Positions 14,917-23,133 of a stretch of 64,000 nucleotides of DNA are shown here, in pieces. Source of the stretch: Frankiales bacterium (lineage in GTDB: Bacteria; Actinomycetota; Actinomycetes; S36-B12; CAIYMF01); the NCBI GenBank assembly GCA_016125335.1, contig WGLY01000006.1, forward strand, positions 126,001 through 190,000, in the 5' to 3' direction. Position 1 is the first letter of the stretch. Every line of letters starts with the position of its first letter. A program made the translations under genes and the position numbers. The notes beneath the pieces are model-generated. The model searched no databases, was not told where the DNA came from, and worked only from the letters and a program-made list of their open reading frames with translations.

Positions 14917-15516
14917 TCAGCGCAGGACGACGACCTTCGTGCCGATGCGCGCCCAGTCGTAGAGGTAGCGCGCGTCCGGGTCGGCGCTGTGGGCGCAGCC
15001 TCCGCGCCCCACGGCCTGGCCGAGCTGCGCGAGGGTCTGCATCGGGCGTCCGTCGCGGTAGCGCGGGATGGAGTGGAAGCCGATCGCGGCGGTGTGCCCG
15101 ATCGTGAAGCGCACCATCCAGCGGAACGTGACGCCGTAGCCCGGGTTCGAGCCCCAGGCGGACTTGCTGAACACGTGGTAGACGCCGGTGCGCGGCCAGT
15201 CGCGGCGGCCGCTGGCCGCGAAGTCCCGCTCCACCCGGCCGTCGGCGTTCACCAGCCAGATGTGCTGGGGCACCTGCTCGGTGTAGACGATCCGGCGGCC
15301 CGAGCCGGACCCGGGCGGCAGGGCTCGATGGTGCGCCCGCAGCGCCGCCCGCTGCACCGGCGCGACCGCGGCGGACTGCACCCGCTGGGCGGACACCGCC
15401 GGCGGCGCGACGCCGGGGGGCGTGCGGGCCTCGACGGGTCCGGCCACCAGACCGGACCAGGCGAGCAGCAGGGCCGGGACGAGGGCGAGGGTGCGCAGGC
15501 GCATGCCGGCCATCAT
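14917..15516 (-). CDS. L,D-transpeptidase (YkuD), secreted
   Basis: 199 residues. Signal peptide or N-terminal anchor at about 5-30 (LALVPALLLAWSGLVAG), then a linker and the YkuD domain from about 75: H148 in GFHSIP and the catalytic Cys (C174) in GRGGCAHS, followed by DARYLYDWARIGTKVVVL. The usual SHGC motif is changed to RGGCAH, a known actinobacterial variant. It would make 3-3 cross-links in peptidoglycan or act on anchored substrates. The start codon overlaps the parA stop as TGATG, so it is coupled to the ParA-like gene; a second ATG directly follows, and another at residue 5. Confidence 0.85.
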   Translation of the reverse strand: MMAGMRLRTLALVPALLLAWSGLVAGPVEARTPPGVAPPAVSAQRVQSAAVAPVQRAALRAHHRALPPGSGSGRRIVYTEQVPQHIWLVNADGRVERDFAASGRRDWPRTGVYHVFSKSAWGSNPGYGVTFRWMVRFTIGHTAAIGFHSIPRYRDGRPMQTLAQLGQAVGRGGCAHSADPDARYLYDWARIGTKVVVLR

Positions 15517-16289
15517 CACCTCGGGGACCCCCCGGAGCGCGAGCGCAGTGTCCGGGCGTGAGCACGGTAGGCCTCGACGCCCTTCAGGTGCGGCGACGTC
15601 GCGAGCGCCGAGCGTCCGATGGCCGGAGCCTCGGCGAACCGCACGGACCGCGCGATCGGGGGCTCGAGCACGGGGACGTCGTAGCGCTCCACGATGTCGG
15701 CGAGCACGGCCCGGGCGTGCGCCGTGCGCCCGTCGAACATCGTGGGCAGGATCCCCGCGATCCGCAGCCGCGGGTTGGTGGTGCGGGCGACGTCGCGCAC
15801 TGTCTCCACCAGCTGCCCCACGCCACGGTGCGCCAGCGTCTCGCACTGCAGCGGCACCACCACCTCGTCGGCGGCGGTGAGCGCGTTGACCGTGAGGATC
15901 CCCAGCGTCGGCGGGCAGTCGAGCAGGATCCAGTCGTAGTGGCCGCGCAGGTCGCCGAGAGCGTCGTCGAGGGCGTGCTCGCGCCCGCCGCGGCTGAGCA
16001 GCGCGGCCTCCACCTGGGCCAGCTCGATGGTGGCCGGCACGAGGTCGACGCCGTCCTCGGTGGCCATCACCACCTCGCGCAGGGACGCGGCGCCGGTGAG
16101 CACGTCGTGCACCGAGAGGTCGAGGTCCTCGGGGTCGACGCCGAGCGAGAACGTCAGGCAGGCCTGCGGGTCGAGGTCGACGAGCAGCACCTCGTCGCCG
16201 AGCTCCGCGAGGGCGACGCCGAGCGAGGCGACCGTCGTGGTCTTGCCGACGCCGCCCTTCTGGCTCGCCACCGCGATGGTGCGCGTCAT
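15516..16289 (-). CDS. Orphan ParA/Soj-family ATPase (Rv3213c-like)
   Basis: 257 residues. Deviant Walker A KGGVGKTT at 11-18, Walker A' LVDLDPQ near 43, Walker B ILLDCPPTLG near 117: a full ParA ATPase. No parB and no parS-like repeats are nearby, so it is not the chromosome-segregation ParA. The same gene next to the DEAD helicase exists in mycobacteria (Rv3213c). It could position an unknown cargo at the membrane or cell-wall machinery; the overlap with an L,D-transpeptidase gene hints at envelope work, which is inference. The ATG start gives the normal family N terminus MTRTIAVASQKGG. Confidence 0.88.
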   Translation of the reverse strand: MTRTIAVASQKGGVGKTTTVASLGVALAELGDEVLLVDLDPQACLTFSLGVDPEDLDLSVHDVLTGAASLREVVMATEDGVDLVPATIELAQVEAALLSRGGREHALDDALGDLRGHYDWILLDCPPTLGILTVNALTAADEVVVPLQCETLAHRGVGQLVETVRDVARTTNPRLRIAGILPTMFDGRTAHARAVLADIVERYDVPVLEPPIARSVRFAEAPAIGRSALATSPHLKGVEAYRAHARTLRSRSGGSPR

Positions 16290-16358
16290 CGCCCGCGCCC
16301 GCCCCCTCCCCGGCCCGGCGGCCCGGGTCCGGGCCGCCCGCGTCGTAGTCTGCCGTCC

Positions 16359-17237
16359 GTGAGCACGCCGCCGTACCTCGACCTCCCGGCGCACGCCCGC
16401 CACGTCGAGCTGGCGACCTCCCGCGGCCCGCTCGCCGCCCTGAGGGCCGAGCCCGACGGCACGCCCGAGGGCACGTTCGTGCTCGTGCCCGGCTGGACCG
16501 GGTCCAAGGAGGACTTCATCGCGGTGCTCGAGCCGCTGGCGCTGAGGGGCTGGGCGGTGATCGCCTACGACCAGCGCGGGCAGTTCGAGTCCCCCGGGCC
16601 CGACGACGAGGACGCCTACTCGCTGCCGTCGCTGGCGCGCGACCTGCTCGAGGTCGTGGCCGCCGGCACCGGGCCCGTGCACGTGGTGGGGCACTCCTTC
16701 GGCGGCCTGGTCGCCCGCGAGGCGGTGCTCGACCCGGACGGGTCGCCGGTCGCGTCCCTGGTGCTGCTGTGCTCGGGGCCGGCCGCGCTGCCGGCGAGCA
16801 GCCGCGAGCGGCTCGGTGCGCTGCACGCCGCGCTGCCCCAGGTGCCGCTCGAGGTGATCTACGACGTCAAGGAGGCGGCGGACCTCGAGTCGGGCTGGCG
16901 GCCCCCGTCGCCGGAGGTCGGCGCGTTCATGCGCCGCCGGTTCACCGCGACCAACCCGGTCGCCCTGCGGGCGCTCACCGGCACGCTGCTCGACACCCCG
17001 GACCGCACGGACGCCCTCGTCGCCCGCGCGCGCGAGGGCCTGCCCGTGGCCGTGATGTACGGGCCCGCCGACGACGCGTGGCCCCTCGCGGAGCAGGACC
17101 GCGTCGCCGCGGCGCTCGGCGTGGAGCCCGTGGTGGTGCCCGGCGCGGGGCACTCCCCCGCCGCCGAGGCGCCCGAGGAGACCGCCGCGGCGCTCGACGC
17201 CCTGGTACGCCGTTTGCACCCGGCGGGGCAGGGGTAG
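16359..17237 (+). CDS. Alpha/beta hydrolase
   Basis: 292 residues. Oxyanion segment VPGWTGSKEDF near 43, nucleophile elbow GHSFGG with S113, acid near PADDAW and catalytic His in GAGHSPAAEAP. It belongs to the large hydrolase_4/monoacylglycerol-lipase-like group; substrate unknown. GTG at 16359 follows TAGTCT (16346-16351) by 7 nt, hence a leaderless mRNA divergent from parA with a 69-bp intergenic region. The next gene (HATPase) starts 9 bp after its stop and probably shares the transcript. Confidence 0.85.
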   Translation: MSTPPYLDLPAHARHVELATSRGPLAALRAEPDGTPEGTFVLVPGWTGSKEDFIAVLEPLALRGWAVIAYDQRGQFESPGPDDEDAYSLPSLARDLLEVVAAGTGPVHVVGHSFGGLVAREAVLDPDGSPVASLVLLCSGPAALPASSRERLGALHAALPQVPLEVIYDVKEAADLESGWRPPSPEVGAFMRRRFTATNPVALRALTGTLLDTPDRTDALVARAREGLPVAVMYGPADDAWPLAEQDRVAAALGVEPVVVPGAGHSPAAEAPEETAAALDALVRRLHPAGQG

Positions 17238-17246
17238 TCGGCCGAG

Positions 17247-17621
17247 GTGCTGCGTCTCGCGCTCGATCCCACCCCCGCCGCCGTCGCGCCGGCGCGGCGG
17301 TGGTCGGCGGGGCGGGTGCGCGAGGCGTTCCCGACGATGCCCGGGCTCGACGACCTCGTCGACGACGTGACCCTGGTGGTGAGCGAGCTCGTCACCAACG
17401 CCGTCGTCCACGGTCAGCCGCCGCTGGCCCTCGAGGTGGGCACCGACGACTCCGGAAGCCGGTGCCGCGTCACCGTCGTGTGCCGCGACGGCGGCCCCTG
17501 GGACGGCACCCCTCCCGACCCGATCCGCGGGCGCGGGCTGGCGATCGTGCGCACGCTGGCCGAGGTGTCGATCGACGCCGACTCGCGCGGCACGACGGTC
17601 ACCGCGGTGCTGTCGCGCTGA
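17247..17621 (+). CDS. RsbW-like HATPase domain protein (anti-sigma/kinase-like)
   Basis: 124 residues, a single GHKL ATPase domain: N box VVSELVTNAVVHG at about 33-45, D in CRDGG (G1) and RGRGLAIVRTL (G2). It lacks a histidine-kinase dimer domain, which is the layout of RsbW/SpoIIAB anti-sigma factors and of the many Streptomyces single-domain ATP-binding regulators. No sigma-B-type sigma factor or anti-anti-sigma is adjacent, so the partner is unknown. Its 3' end overlaps the convergent nuclease gene by 23 bp. Confidence 0.85.
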   Translation: MLRLALDPTPAAVAPARRWSAGRVREAFPTMPGLDDLVDDVTLVVSELVTNAVVHGQPPLALEVGTDDSGSRCRVTVVCRDGGPWDGTPPDPIRGRGLAIVRTLAEVSIDADSRGTTVTAVLSR

Positions 17622-18537
17622 GCGGCCCCTCGCCCTCCGCCAGCCCGTCCCACGGTGCCCGCTCGGTGGAGGCCTCGCGGCCGGCCGGGCACCAGCGCCG
17701 GTGGTCGCACCACGAGCAGCCCGGCCCCGGTGCCGGCGGCAGCACGGCGTCGATCGCCTCCACCGCCTCCGCGACGCCGTCGGCGGCGTCCTCGGCCCGG
17801 GCGGCCAGGCCCTCGTGCCACGCGCGCTGGGCGGCCGCGGCCTCGGCAGCCAGCTCGCCGGCCCGGCGCAGGTGCCGGTCCAGCGACTCCTCCCCGTGCT
17901 CGTGCACGGCGACCGACGCCGTGGGCAGGTGGTGCAGCTCCACCCGCCGCGCGCGCAGCCGCAGCGTGCGCCGCGCCGCGACGACGTAGACCGCCAGGGC
18001 GAGCGAGGACCTCGCGTCGTCGGCGTCGAGCGGGCGCCGGCCGGTCTTGTAGTCGACGACCACCAGCTCCTCGCCGCCGTCCTCGCTCGGCCGCCGGTCG
18101 ATGCGGTCCACGCGGCCGGACAGCGCCATGCCGTGGGTGGCGACCGACACCGTGCGCTCCACCCCCACCGGCTCGTCGGCCGGGTCGAGCGTGGCGGCGT
18201 AGGCGGCGGTCATCGCCGCGGCGCGGTCGCGCCACTGCGCGGACTGCGCGTCGTCGCGGAAGCCTTCGGAGATCCACTGCCGGGCCACCAGCTCCTCGGC
18301 GGCGTGCGCGTCGCGCCGCTCGAGCGGCACGGACCACCAGTCGCGCAGCGCGTTGTGCACGGCGGCGCCGACCGAGTTGTGCGCCCAGGGAGGGCCCTTG
18401 GGACGTCGCTCCAGGTAGGTGAACCGGAACCGCCGGGGGCACGAGAGCCAGGTGTCCAGGCGCGTGGGCGTGCACGGGTAGAGCCGCTCGGGCATGCCGT
18501 CGAGCGTGTGCTGGCCGCCCTCGCCCGTGGGGCTCAC
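17599..18537 (-). CDS. RecB-family PD-(D/E)XK exonuclease with Fe-S cysteines
   Basis: 312 residues. Nuclease core: H61 region, D144 in GRVDRIDRR, D162 and K164 in VVDYKTG. A cysteine at about 33 (LSCPRRF) plus a C-terminal GCSWCDHRRWC cluster match the four-cysteine [4Fe-4S] staple of AddB/Cas4-like nucleases. Homologues in Actinobacteria (Rv2119 family) are stand-alone single-domain proteins thought to process DNA ends. The GTG start overlaps the marC stop as GTGA, indicating coupling. The 3' end overlaps the convergent HATPase gene. Confidence 0.85.
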   Translation of the reverse strand: MSPTGEGGQHTLDGMPERLYPCTPTRLDTWLSCPRRFRFTYLERRPKGPPWAHNSVGAAVHNALRDWWSVPLERRDAHAAEELVARQWISEGFRDDAQSAQWRDRAAAMTAAYAATLDPADEPVGVERTVSVATHGMALSGRVDRIDRRPSEDGGEELVVVDYKTGRRPLDADDARSSLALAVYVVAARRTLRLRARRVELHHLPTASVAVHEHGEESLDRHLRRAGELAAEAAAAQRAWHEGLAARAEDAADGVAEAVEAIDAVLPPAPGPGCSWCDHRRWCPAGREASTERAPWDGLAEGEGPLSATAPR

Positions 18538-19160
18538 CCGCCCACGGCCCGGGCGTCGATGAACCCGAACACCCCGTTGGCGATGAGCTGCACCGCGATC
18601 GCCGCGACGAGCAGGCCGGCGATCCGGGTGAGCACGAGGATCCCGGTCGGCCGCAGCAGCCGGGCGAGCACCGTGGAGTAGCGCATCACCAGGTAGATCG
18701 TGACGTGGATGGCCACGATGCCGAGCACCAGCGCGGTGATCTCCGGGGCGGTGTGCGACTGGCGCACGAACAGGATCGTCGCGACGATCGCGCCCGGCCC
18801 GGCCAGCAGGGGCGTGCCCAGCGGCACCATGGCGACGTTGACGTCGTCGACCTCCGTCGGCTCCTCGGTGTTCCCGGTGAGCAGCTCGAGGCTGATGATG
18901 AGCAGCAGCAGGCCGCCCGAGGCCTGAAGCGCCGGCAGCGTGATCCCGAGGAACGCCAGGATGCGCTCGCCGAAGATCGCGAAGAGCGTGATGACGCCGA
19001 ACGCCGTGAGCGCGGCCTGCAGGGCGGCGCGGGCCATCGCCTTCGCGCCCCGGCGGGCGGTGAGCGCCAGGAAGACCGGGATGATGCCCGGCGGGTCCAT
19101 GATGACGAACAGCGTGAGGTAGACGGACCCCAGCAACCGGAGGTCCACCCACTGCGACAC
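18534..19160 (-). CDS. MarC-family integral membrane protein
   Basis: 208 residues with about six hydrophobic segments (14-32, 44-66, 72-93, 107-130, 142-163, 180-200) and the family hallmark VIMDPPGIIPVFLAL in the first segment and PLGTPLLAGPGAI in the middle. Family members were once called multiple antibiotic resistance proteins, but the transport role is unproven. GTG start; on the minus strand TAGGGT (19167-19172) stands 6 nt before it, suggesting a leaderless transcript that also contains the nuclease gene. Confidence 0.9.
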   Translation of the reverse strand: MSQWVDLRLLGSVYLTLFVIMDPPGIIPVFLALTARRGAKAMARAALQAALTAFGVITLFAIFGERILAFLGITLPALQASGGLLLLIISLELLTGNTEEPTEVDDVNVAMVPLGTPLLAGPGAIVATILFVRQSHTAPEITALVLGIVAIHVTIYLVMRYSTVLARLLRPTGILVLTRIAGLLVAAIAVQLIANGVFGFIDARAVGG

Positions 19161-19188
19161 GAGGGGACCCTACGGGAGGGCGCCCACC

Positions 19189-19815
19189 TCAGGCCGCGAG
19201 GCGCGGCGAGAGGGGGCCGACGTGCAGGTCGGCGAGCACGGGCCGGTGGTCGGGGTCGCGGACGTCGACGAGCCGCAGGTCGTCGTGCACCACCATCCAC
19301 TCGCTCACCGGCCAGGTCACCAGCCACAGCCAGCAGCCACCGGCCTCGCCGACGTACACCGACCGGTCCGCGACGGGCAGCGACCACAGCGGCGTCGGGT
19401 GCCCGCCCGCCGTCACCTTCGTGTCGGCGGGCAGCGAGGCGAGCTCGGGCCCGGGATCGGTGGTGCCGATCCCGGCGTAGGAGGCCCCCAGCCCCACGCC
19501 CGGCTCCTCCGCGACGACGACCAGCTCGGCCTGCCGCGCGACGACGCCCGGGCCGATCAGGGCGACGGCGACGGCCCGCGAGGGCCCGGTGCCGCCGGCC
19601 CGGCGGACCCCGCTCACCGACCAGCCCACCGGCATCGGCCAGGGCAGCCAGAGCGGGACGCCCGACGAGCCCGCGGCGTCGGCGAGGTGGTAGCTCTCGG
19701 CGGGGAGGGCGGGGTGCAGCGGCACCACCGGACCGTGGTCGGCGCAGGTCCAGTCCCCGGCGACCTCGGGGGTGCGCAGCGGTCCGCGGCAGCGCACGCA
19801 GACGGGCTCGGGCAT
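19189..19815 (-). CDS. DUF6758 family protein with N-terminal zinc ribbon
   Basis: 208 residues. It opens with CVRCRGPLR and WTCADHG, a treble-cleft or zinc-ribbon set of C/C/C/H ligands, then HPLHP-like sequence and the conserved VPLWLPWPMPVGWSVSGV and GVGLGASYAGI segments, ending ADLHVGPLSPRL. Close relatives are found in Streptomyces and other Actinobacteria next to marC, and their function is unknown. The ATG at 19815 gives the usual family N terminus; the frame is open 15 codons further up. Same strand as marC, 28 bp before it. Confidence 0.8.
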   Translation of the reverse strand: MPEPVCVRCRGPLRTPEVAGDWTCADHGPVVPLHPALPAESYHLADAAGSSGVPLWLPWPMPVGWSVSGVRRAGGTGPSRAVAVALIGPGVVARQAELVVVAEEPGVGLGASYAGIGTTDPGPELASLPADTKVTAGGHPTPLWSLPVADRSVYVGEAGGCWLWLVTWPVSEWMVVHDDLRLVDVRDPDHRPVLADLHVGPLSPRLAA

Positions 19816-19874
19816 ACGGCCTCCCGGACAGACGCTCGCCCCGCGCGGCCCGCGAGTCAAGCCAGACTGTCCCC

Positions 19875-20306
19875 GTGACGCGGACTCCCCCTCCTCCCGC
19901 CCGGGTGCCGTGCGCCGGAGCCGTCGTGGTGCACGAGGGGCGGCTGCTGGTCGTGCGGCGCGGCCACGAGCCGGCGGCCGGGCTGTGGTCTGTGCCCGGA
20001 GGCCGTCTCGAGGCCGGGGAGGACGCCGCGACCGCCGCGCGGCGCGAGGTGCGCGAGGAGACCGGCCTCGACGTCGAGGTGGGCGCCCTGGTCGGCCGGG
20101 TGGAGCGCGAGGGCCCGGGCGGCGTCGTGTACGTCATCGACGACCTCGCCTGCACGCTCGCCGGCCCGGACGCGCCGGTCGCGGGCGACGACGCCGCGGA
20201 GGTGCGCTGGGTCACCCGCGCGGAGCTCGCGGCGCTGCCCCTCGCGCCGCTGCTGCTCGAGACGCTCGAGGAGTGGTCGGTGCTCGACCTGCTGCGCGAG
20301 GGCTGA
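19875..20306 (+). CDS. Nudix hydrolase
   Basis: 143 residues. The Nudix box GX5EX7REUXEEXGU is intact at 42-64 (GGRLEAGEDAATAARREVREE). N-terminal VPCAGAVVVHEGRLLVVRRG is typical of ADP-ribose pyrophosphatase/MutT-like members; the exact nucleotide cannot be told. GTG start 6 nt after CAGACT (19863-19868), so probably leaderless. It converges on the ATP-grasp gene with only 23 bp between the stops, where an imperfect stem (CTGACGGC / GCCGGTCAG, 20303-20333) may terminate both. Confidence 0.9.
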   Translation: MTRTPPPPARVPCAGAVVVHEGRLLVVRRGHEPAAGLWSVPGGRLEAGEDAATAARREVREETGLDVEVGALVGRVEREGPGGVVYVIDDLACTLAGPDAPVAGDDAAEVRWVTRAELAALPLAPLLLETLEEWSVLDLLREG

Positions 20307-20333
20307 CGGCGTCGCTGCGCCGCTGCCGGTCAG
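20303..20333. terminator. Short stem spanning both stop codons of convergent nudix and TupA-like genes
   Basis: CTGACGGC (20303-20310) pairs with GCCGGTCAG (20325-20333) with one bulged base. It includes the TGA of the plus-strand gene and the stop of the minus-strand gene. Weak by itself, supported mainly by position. Confidence 0.35.
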
Positions 20334-21349
20334 GCGCGCTCGTCGGGGGCGAGGTCCGGCAGCTCCCAGTAGGAGCCGAGCTCCACCTCGACCGACGGCG
20401 GCGACCACGTGCTGGACCCGGCGCCCGGGTAGTTCGTCAGCTCGCCGAACACGATGCGGTCGCCGAGGTCGTAGAGGTCGACGCGCACGAAGTCGACACC
20501 GCGCGCGATCTCCTCGGCGAGCTCGACCATGCGGCCCCACGACGCCGGCAGCTCCGGCAGCTCGTCGGGGCGCCCGATGTCCGGCTCCGCCTCGGACGGC
20601 GACCCGTCGCGGCGGAAGTACGCGCGGTGGTGGTCGCCGAACCGGTCCGTGTCGACCTGGCCGAGCCGGACCACCCCGCCGAAGGTGTAGAACTTGTAGT
20701 CGCTCGGCACGCCGCCGTCCGGTCCGGCCAGCAGCTCCTCGAACATCACCTGCGGGGGCACGTCGCGGTAGGCCCACTCGGGCAGCCGGCCCGGGCCGTA
20801 CTCGAAGTTCATCGACATCCAGTGGTCGATGAGCGACCACAGCCGCGGCGCCACCGTCGGGCCCGGACGCACGTCGAAGCGGTCCCATCCCACGAACCGG
20901 GCGGATGACGGCAGCTGCGACCCCTCGGGCGCCGCGTCGCGCACGAGCACGACCGCGCCGGACCCGTGCGAGGCCTTGCACACGTACTCGCGCGGGAGCG
21001 CGGACCAGTCGACGTCGGCGGACCGCGCGTGCACGGCGAGCAGCGTGGTGAGGTGCTCGGCGCCGATGCGCTCGGCCACGTGGTCGCGCACGGCGACCTT
21101 GTCCGCGAAGGTGGTGAGGAAGGGCCGGCGGTCGTGCGCCATGCGCCAGCGCACCTTGTCGGTGTAGGTGACGGGGTGCTCCGGCGCGCGGCCGAGCCGC
21201 CAGTACGCGAGGGGGCGGGGCCAGCGACCGGTGACGACGTCGCGGGCCCGTCGCAGCGGCGGCTTGAGCGGCTGCGGAAGCCGGCCGCCGAGGCGCTCGA
21301 GCCGGGCGCTGGTCATCAGGTCCACCACGGACCACCGTCGCGAGCTCAC
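20330..21349 (-). CDS. TupA-like ATP-grasp protein
   Basis: 339 residues. PVTYTDKVRWRMAHDRRP, FLTTFADKVAVRDHVAERIG, the KASHGSG nucleotide loop, ENFEYG-like WMSMNFEYGP, and the end VRVDLYDLGDRIVFGELTNYPGAG match the ATP-grasp family named after teichuronopeptide synthesis protein TupA. These enzymes join a carboxylate to an amine using ATP and often modify surface polysaccharides. No glycosyltransferase or polymer locus lies here, so its substrate is unknown. GTG start is used; ATG at residue 12 is the alternative. Confidence 0.8.
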   Translation of the reverse strand: MSSRRWSVVDLMTSARLERLGGRLPQPLKPPLRRARDVVTGRWPRPLAYWRLGRAPEHPVTYTDKVRWRMAHDRRPFLTTFADKVAVRDHVAERIGAEHLTTLLAVHARSADVDWSALPREYVCKASHGSGAVVLVRDAAPEGSQLPSSARFVGWDRFDVRPGPTVAPRLWSLIDHWMSMNFEYGPGRLPEWAYRDVPPQVMFEELLAGPDGGVPSDYKFYTFGGVVRLGQVDTDRFGDHHRAYFRRDGSPSEAEPDIGRPDELPELPASWGRMVELAEEIARGVDFVRVDLYDLGDRIVFGELTNYPGAGSSTWSPPSVEVELGSYWELPDLAPDERA

Positions 21350-21384
21350 AGGTCCGTCCAGGTCGGGCGCAGCACGGGACGAAC

Positions 21385-22527
21385 CTACCTCGCGACCGCG
21401 TCAGGCCCGACCACCCGCGGCGTGTGCCACGTCACGGGCAGTCCGTGCGCCGGCGTGTCGGCGTAGGACACCTGGACCCCGGCTGAGAATCCTTGCCGGG
21501 CAACCGGTTCCGGAGCCGACCACCACCGCAGTGCGACGGCGAACCCGGTGTCGAGGCGGTCGTCGAGGTACTCGCGCGCGGCGTGCACCACCGGTGCGGC
21601 GGGAGTGGCGAGGGCGGCGAGGCGCCCGAACGCGTCCTCGGCCTGGGCGCGCTGCCGCTCGTCGAGGTACATCCAGGTCGAGGAGTGCCACACGACGAGC
21701 ACCGTGCCGTCCGCCGGGCGCAGCCCGCTCAGGTGCTCGACGAGGTCGCGGCGCACCACCGACGCGGGCACCTGATCGGCGAGCGCGAGGCCGGCCCGCA
21801 GCCGGGCGAGGCGCTCGGGCTGGTCGGGCCAGACGAACGAGGTGAGCAGCAGCCGTCCCTCGGTGCTGGTGGGGTCCACCGGGTCGAGGTCGCAGCCCAC
21901 CCGCTCCACCACGCGGGGCTCCCCCGGCGGCGGGAGGGGGGCGCCGAGCCAGCAGTGGTCGAGCAGCAGCGGCGAGCCGGACGGTCCGGTCGCGCCGCCG
22001 GGCCACGTGAGCCGGGCGCGGTCGGCGCGCAGGTTGAGGCCGGCGGAGGTGCCCAGCTCGTGCAGGCGCACCGGGAGGTGCCACGCGTCGGTCACGAGCA
22101 GCAGCACGCCGGCCAGGGCGGCGGCGCGGCCAGGGTCGTTCGTCTGCGGCGTGCGCTCGAGCAGCCCGGGCAGCTCGTCGCGGTGCTCGGCCAGGCAGGA
22201 CAGCCAGTCGGCGAAGCAGTCCTCGGCCGTCGCGTCGTCCGTGGGCGCCGTACCGCCGACCGACGGGAACCACACCGCCAGCCGCGGCGCCCGCCGCTCG
22301 AGCACCAGCCGGTGCGCCGCACCGAGCACGCGCAGGGGCAGCATGTCGCCCGCCCGGGCCGCGGCCCAGGGCGCGAGCAGCCCGGCGAGGAGCCCGCCGG
22401 CGGCGACGTCCCGAGCGGCACGGCGGCACAGACCGGCGTAGAGGCGGGAGCCGTGCGCCTCCGAGGCACGTGCCTGGCGCTCGAACAGCGCCGGCAGGCC
22501 CGGCGAGTCGTCGTACGCGTGGCTCAC
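21385..22527 (-). CDS. DUF2332 family protein
   Basis: 380 residues. FERQARASEAHGSRLYAGLCRRAA near the N terminus, TPQTNDPGRAAAL and ELGTSAGLNLRADR in the middle, and VVWHSSTWMYLD late are the family hallmarks. DUF2332 proteins are around 350 residues, found in Actinobacteria and proteobacteria; the ELGTSAGLN segment resembles a SAM-binding glycine motif, so a methyltransferase-like fold is possible but unproven. The GTG start was preferred to upstream arginine-rich sequence; it lies 13 bp after the stress-protein gene, same strand. Confidence 0.8.
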   Translation of the reverse strand: MSHAYDDSPGLPALFERQARASEAHGSRLYAGLCRRAARDVAAGGLLAGLLAPWAAARAGDMLPLRVLGAAHRLVLERRAPRLAVWFPSVGGTAPTDDATAEDCFADWLSCLAEHRDELPGLLERTPQTNDPGRAAALAGVLLLVTDAWHLPVRLHELGTSAGLNLRADRARLTWPGGATGPSGSPLLLDHCWLGAPLPPPGEPRVVERVGCDLDPVDPTSTEGRLLLTSFVWPDQPERLARLRAGLALADQVPASVVRRDLVEHLSGLRPADGTVLVVWHSSTWMYLDERQRAQAEDAFGRLAALATPAAPVVHAAREYLDDRLDTGFAVALRWWSAPEPVARQGFSAGVQVSYADTPAHGLPVTWHTPRVVGPDAVAR

Positions 22528-22540
22528 CGGGAGCCGCGGG

Positions 22541-23086
22541 TCAGGAGGCGGCGGGCGGGACGTCCGACGGCGCGGTCGCGGTGGGGCCCGACGGCGGCGC
22601 ACCGCTGCCGCCGATGCCGAGGATGCGCTGCGCCTCCGCGAGGACCGCCTGCTCGCACAGGACGTCGTAGCGCGCGGCCTTGAGCTGCTGGCGCGAGACG
22701 AAGTCGCGCTGGCCGCCGGTGAACGCGTAGCCGATGAGCCCCCACACGATGCCGAAGGCGGCTCCGTAGAGCAGCCCGAGCAGCATGATCGGCAGGAGGC
22801 TCCCCGAGGTGGACGAGAACAGCCCGATGAGCAGGCCGATGAGCAGACCGAACCACGCGCCCGACAGCAGGCCCTGCGCGGCCGCGCGGCCCCAGGACAT
22901 GCGGCCGAGCACCGCCTCGACGATGCGGACGTCCACGCCGACGATGGCGACGTTCTGCACCGGGAAGTGGTTGTCGCTCAGGGTGTCGACCGCCTTCTGC
23001 GCGTCGAGGTAGTCGTCGTACGACGCCAGCACCGGCCGCCGCGTGACGTCGACGCCCGTGCCCATCCGTGCCAGCCCACCGCTCAT
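22541..23086 (-). CDS. General stress protein-like membrane protein (GSP17M/YflT-like)
   Basis: 181 residues. The N-terminal part (VLASYDDYLDAQKAVDTLSDNHFPVQNVAIVGVDVRIVE) is the alpha/beta domain called general-stress-protein 17M-like; then two glycine-rich membrane segments (around 75-95 and 98-120), a short basic region and a Pro/Ala C terminus. Related proteins help stress responses in Gram-positives but their biochemistry is unknown. On the minus strand TAGGCT (23093-23098) precedes the ATG by 6 nt, so the transcript is probably leaderless and may include the DUF2332 gene. Confidence 0.8.
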   Translation of the reverse strand: MSGGLARMGTGVDVTRRPVLASYDDYLDAQKAVDTLSDNHFPVQNVAIVGVDVRIVEAVLGRMSWGRAAAQGLLSGAWFGLLIGLLIGLFSSTSGSLLPIMLLGLLYGAAFGIVWGLIGYAFTGGQRDFVSRQQLKAARYDVLCEQAVLAEAQRILGIGGSGAPPSGPTATAPSDVPPAAS

Positions 23087-23133
23087 GCGGTCAGCCTAAC
23101 CGCGCGACCGGCCCGGAGCAGCGCGACCGAGCC

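Noticed and set aside
15516-16289. Chromosome partition operon
   Set aside because: No parB or parS and no origin context; it is an orphan ParA family member.
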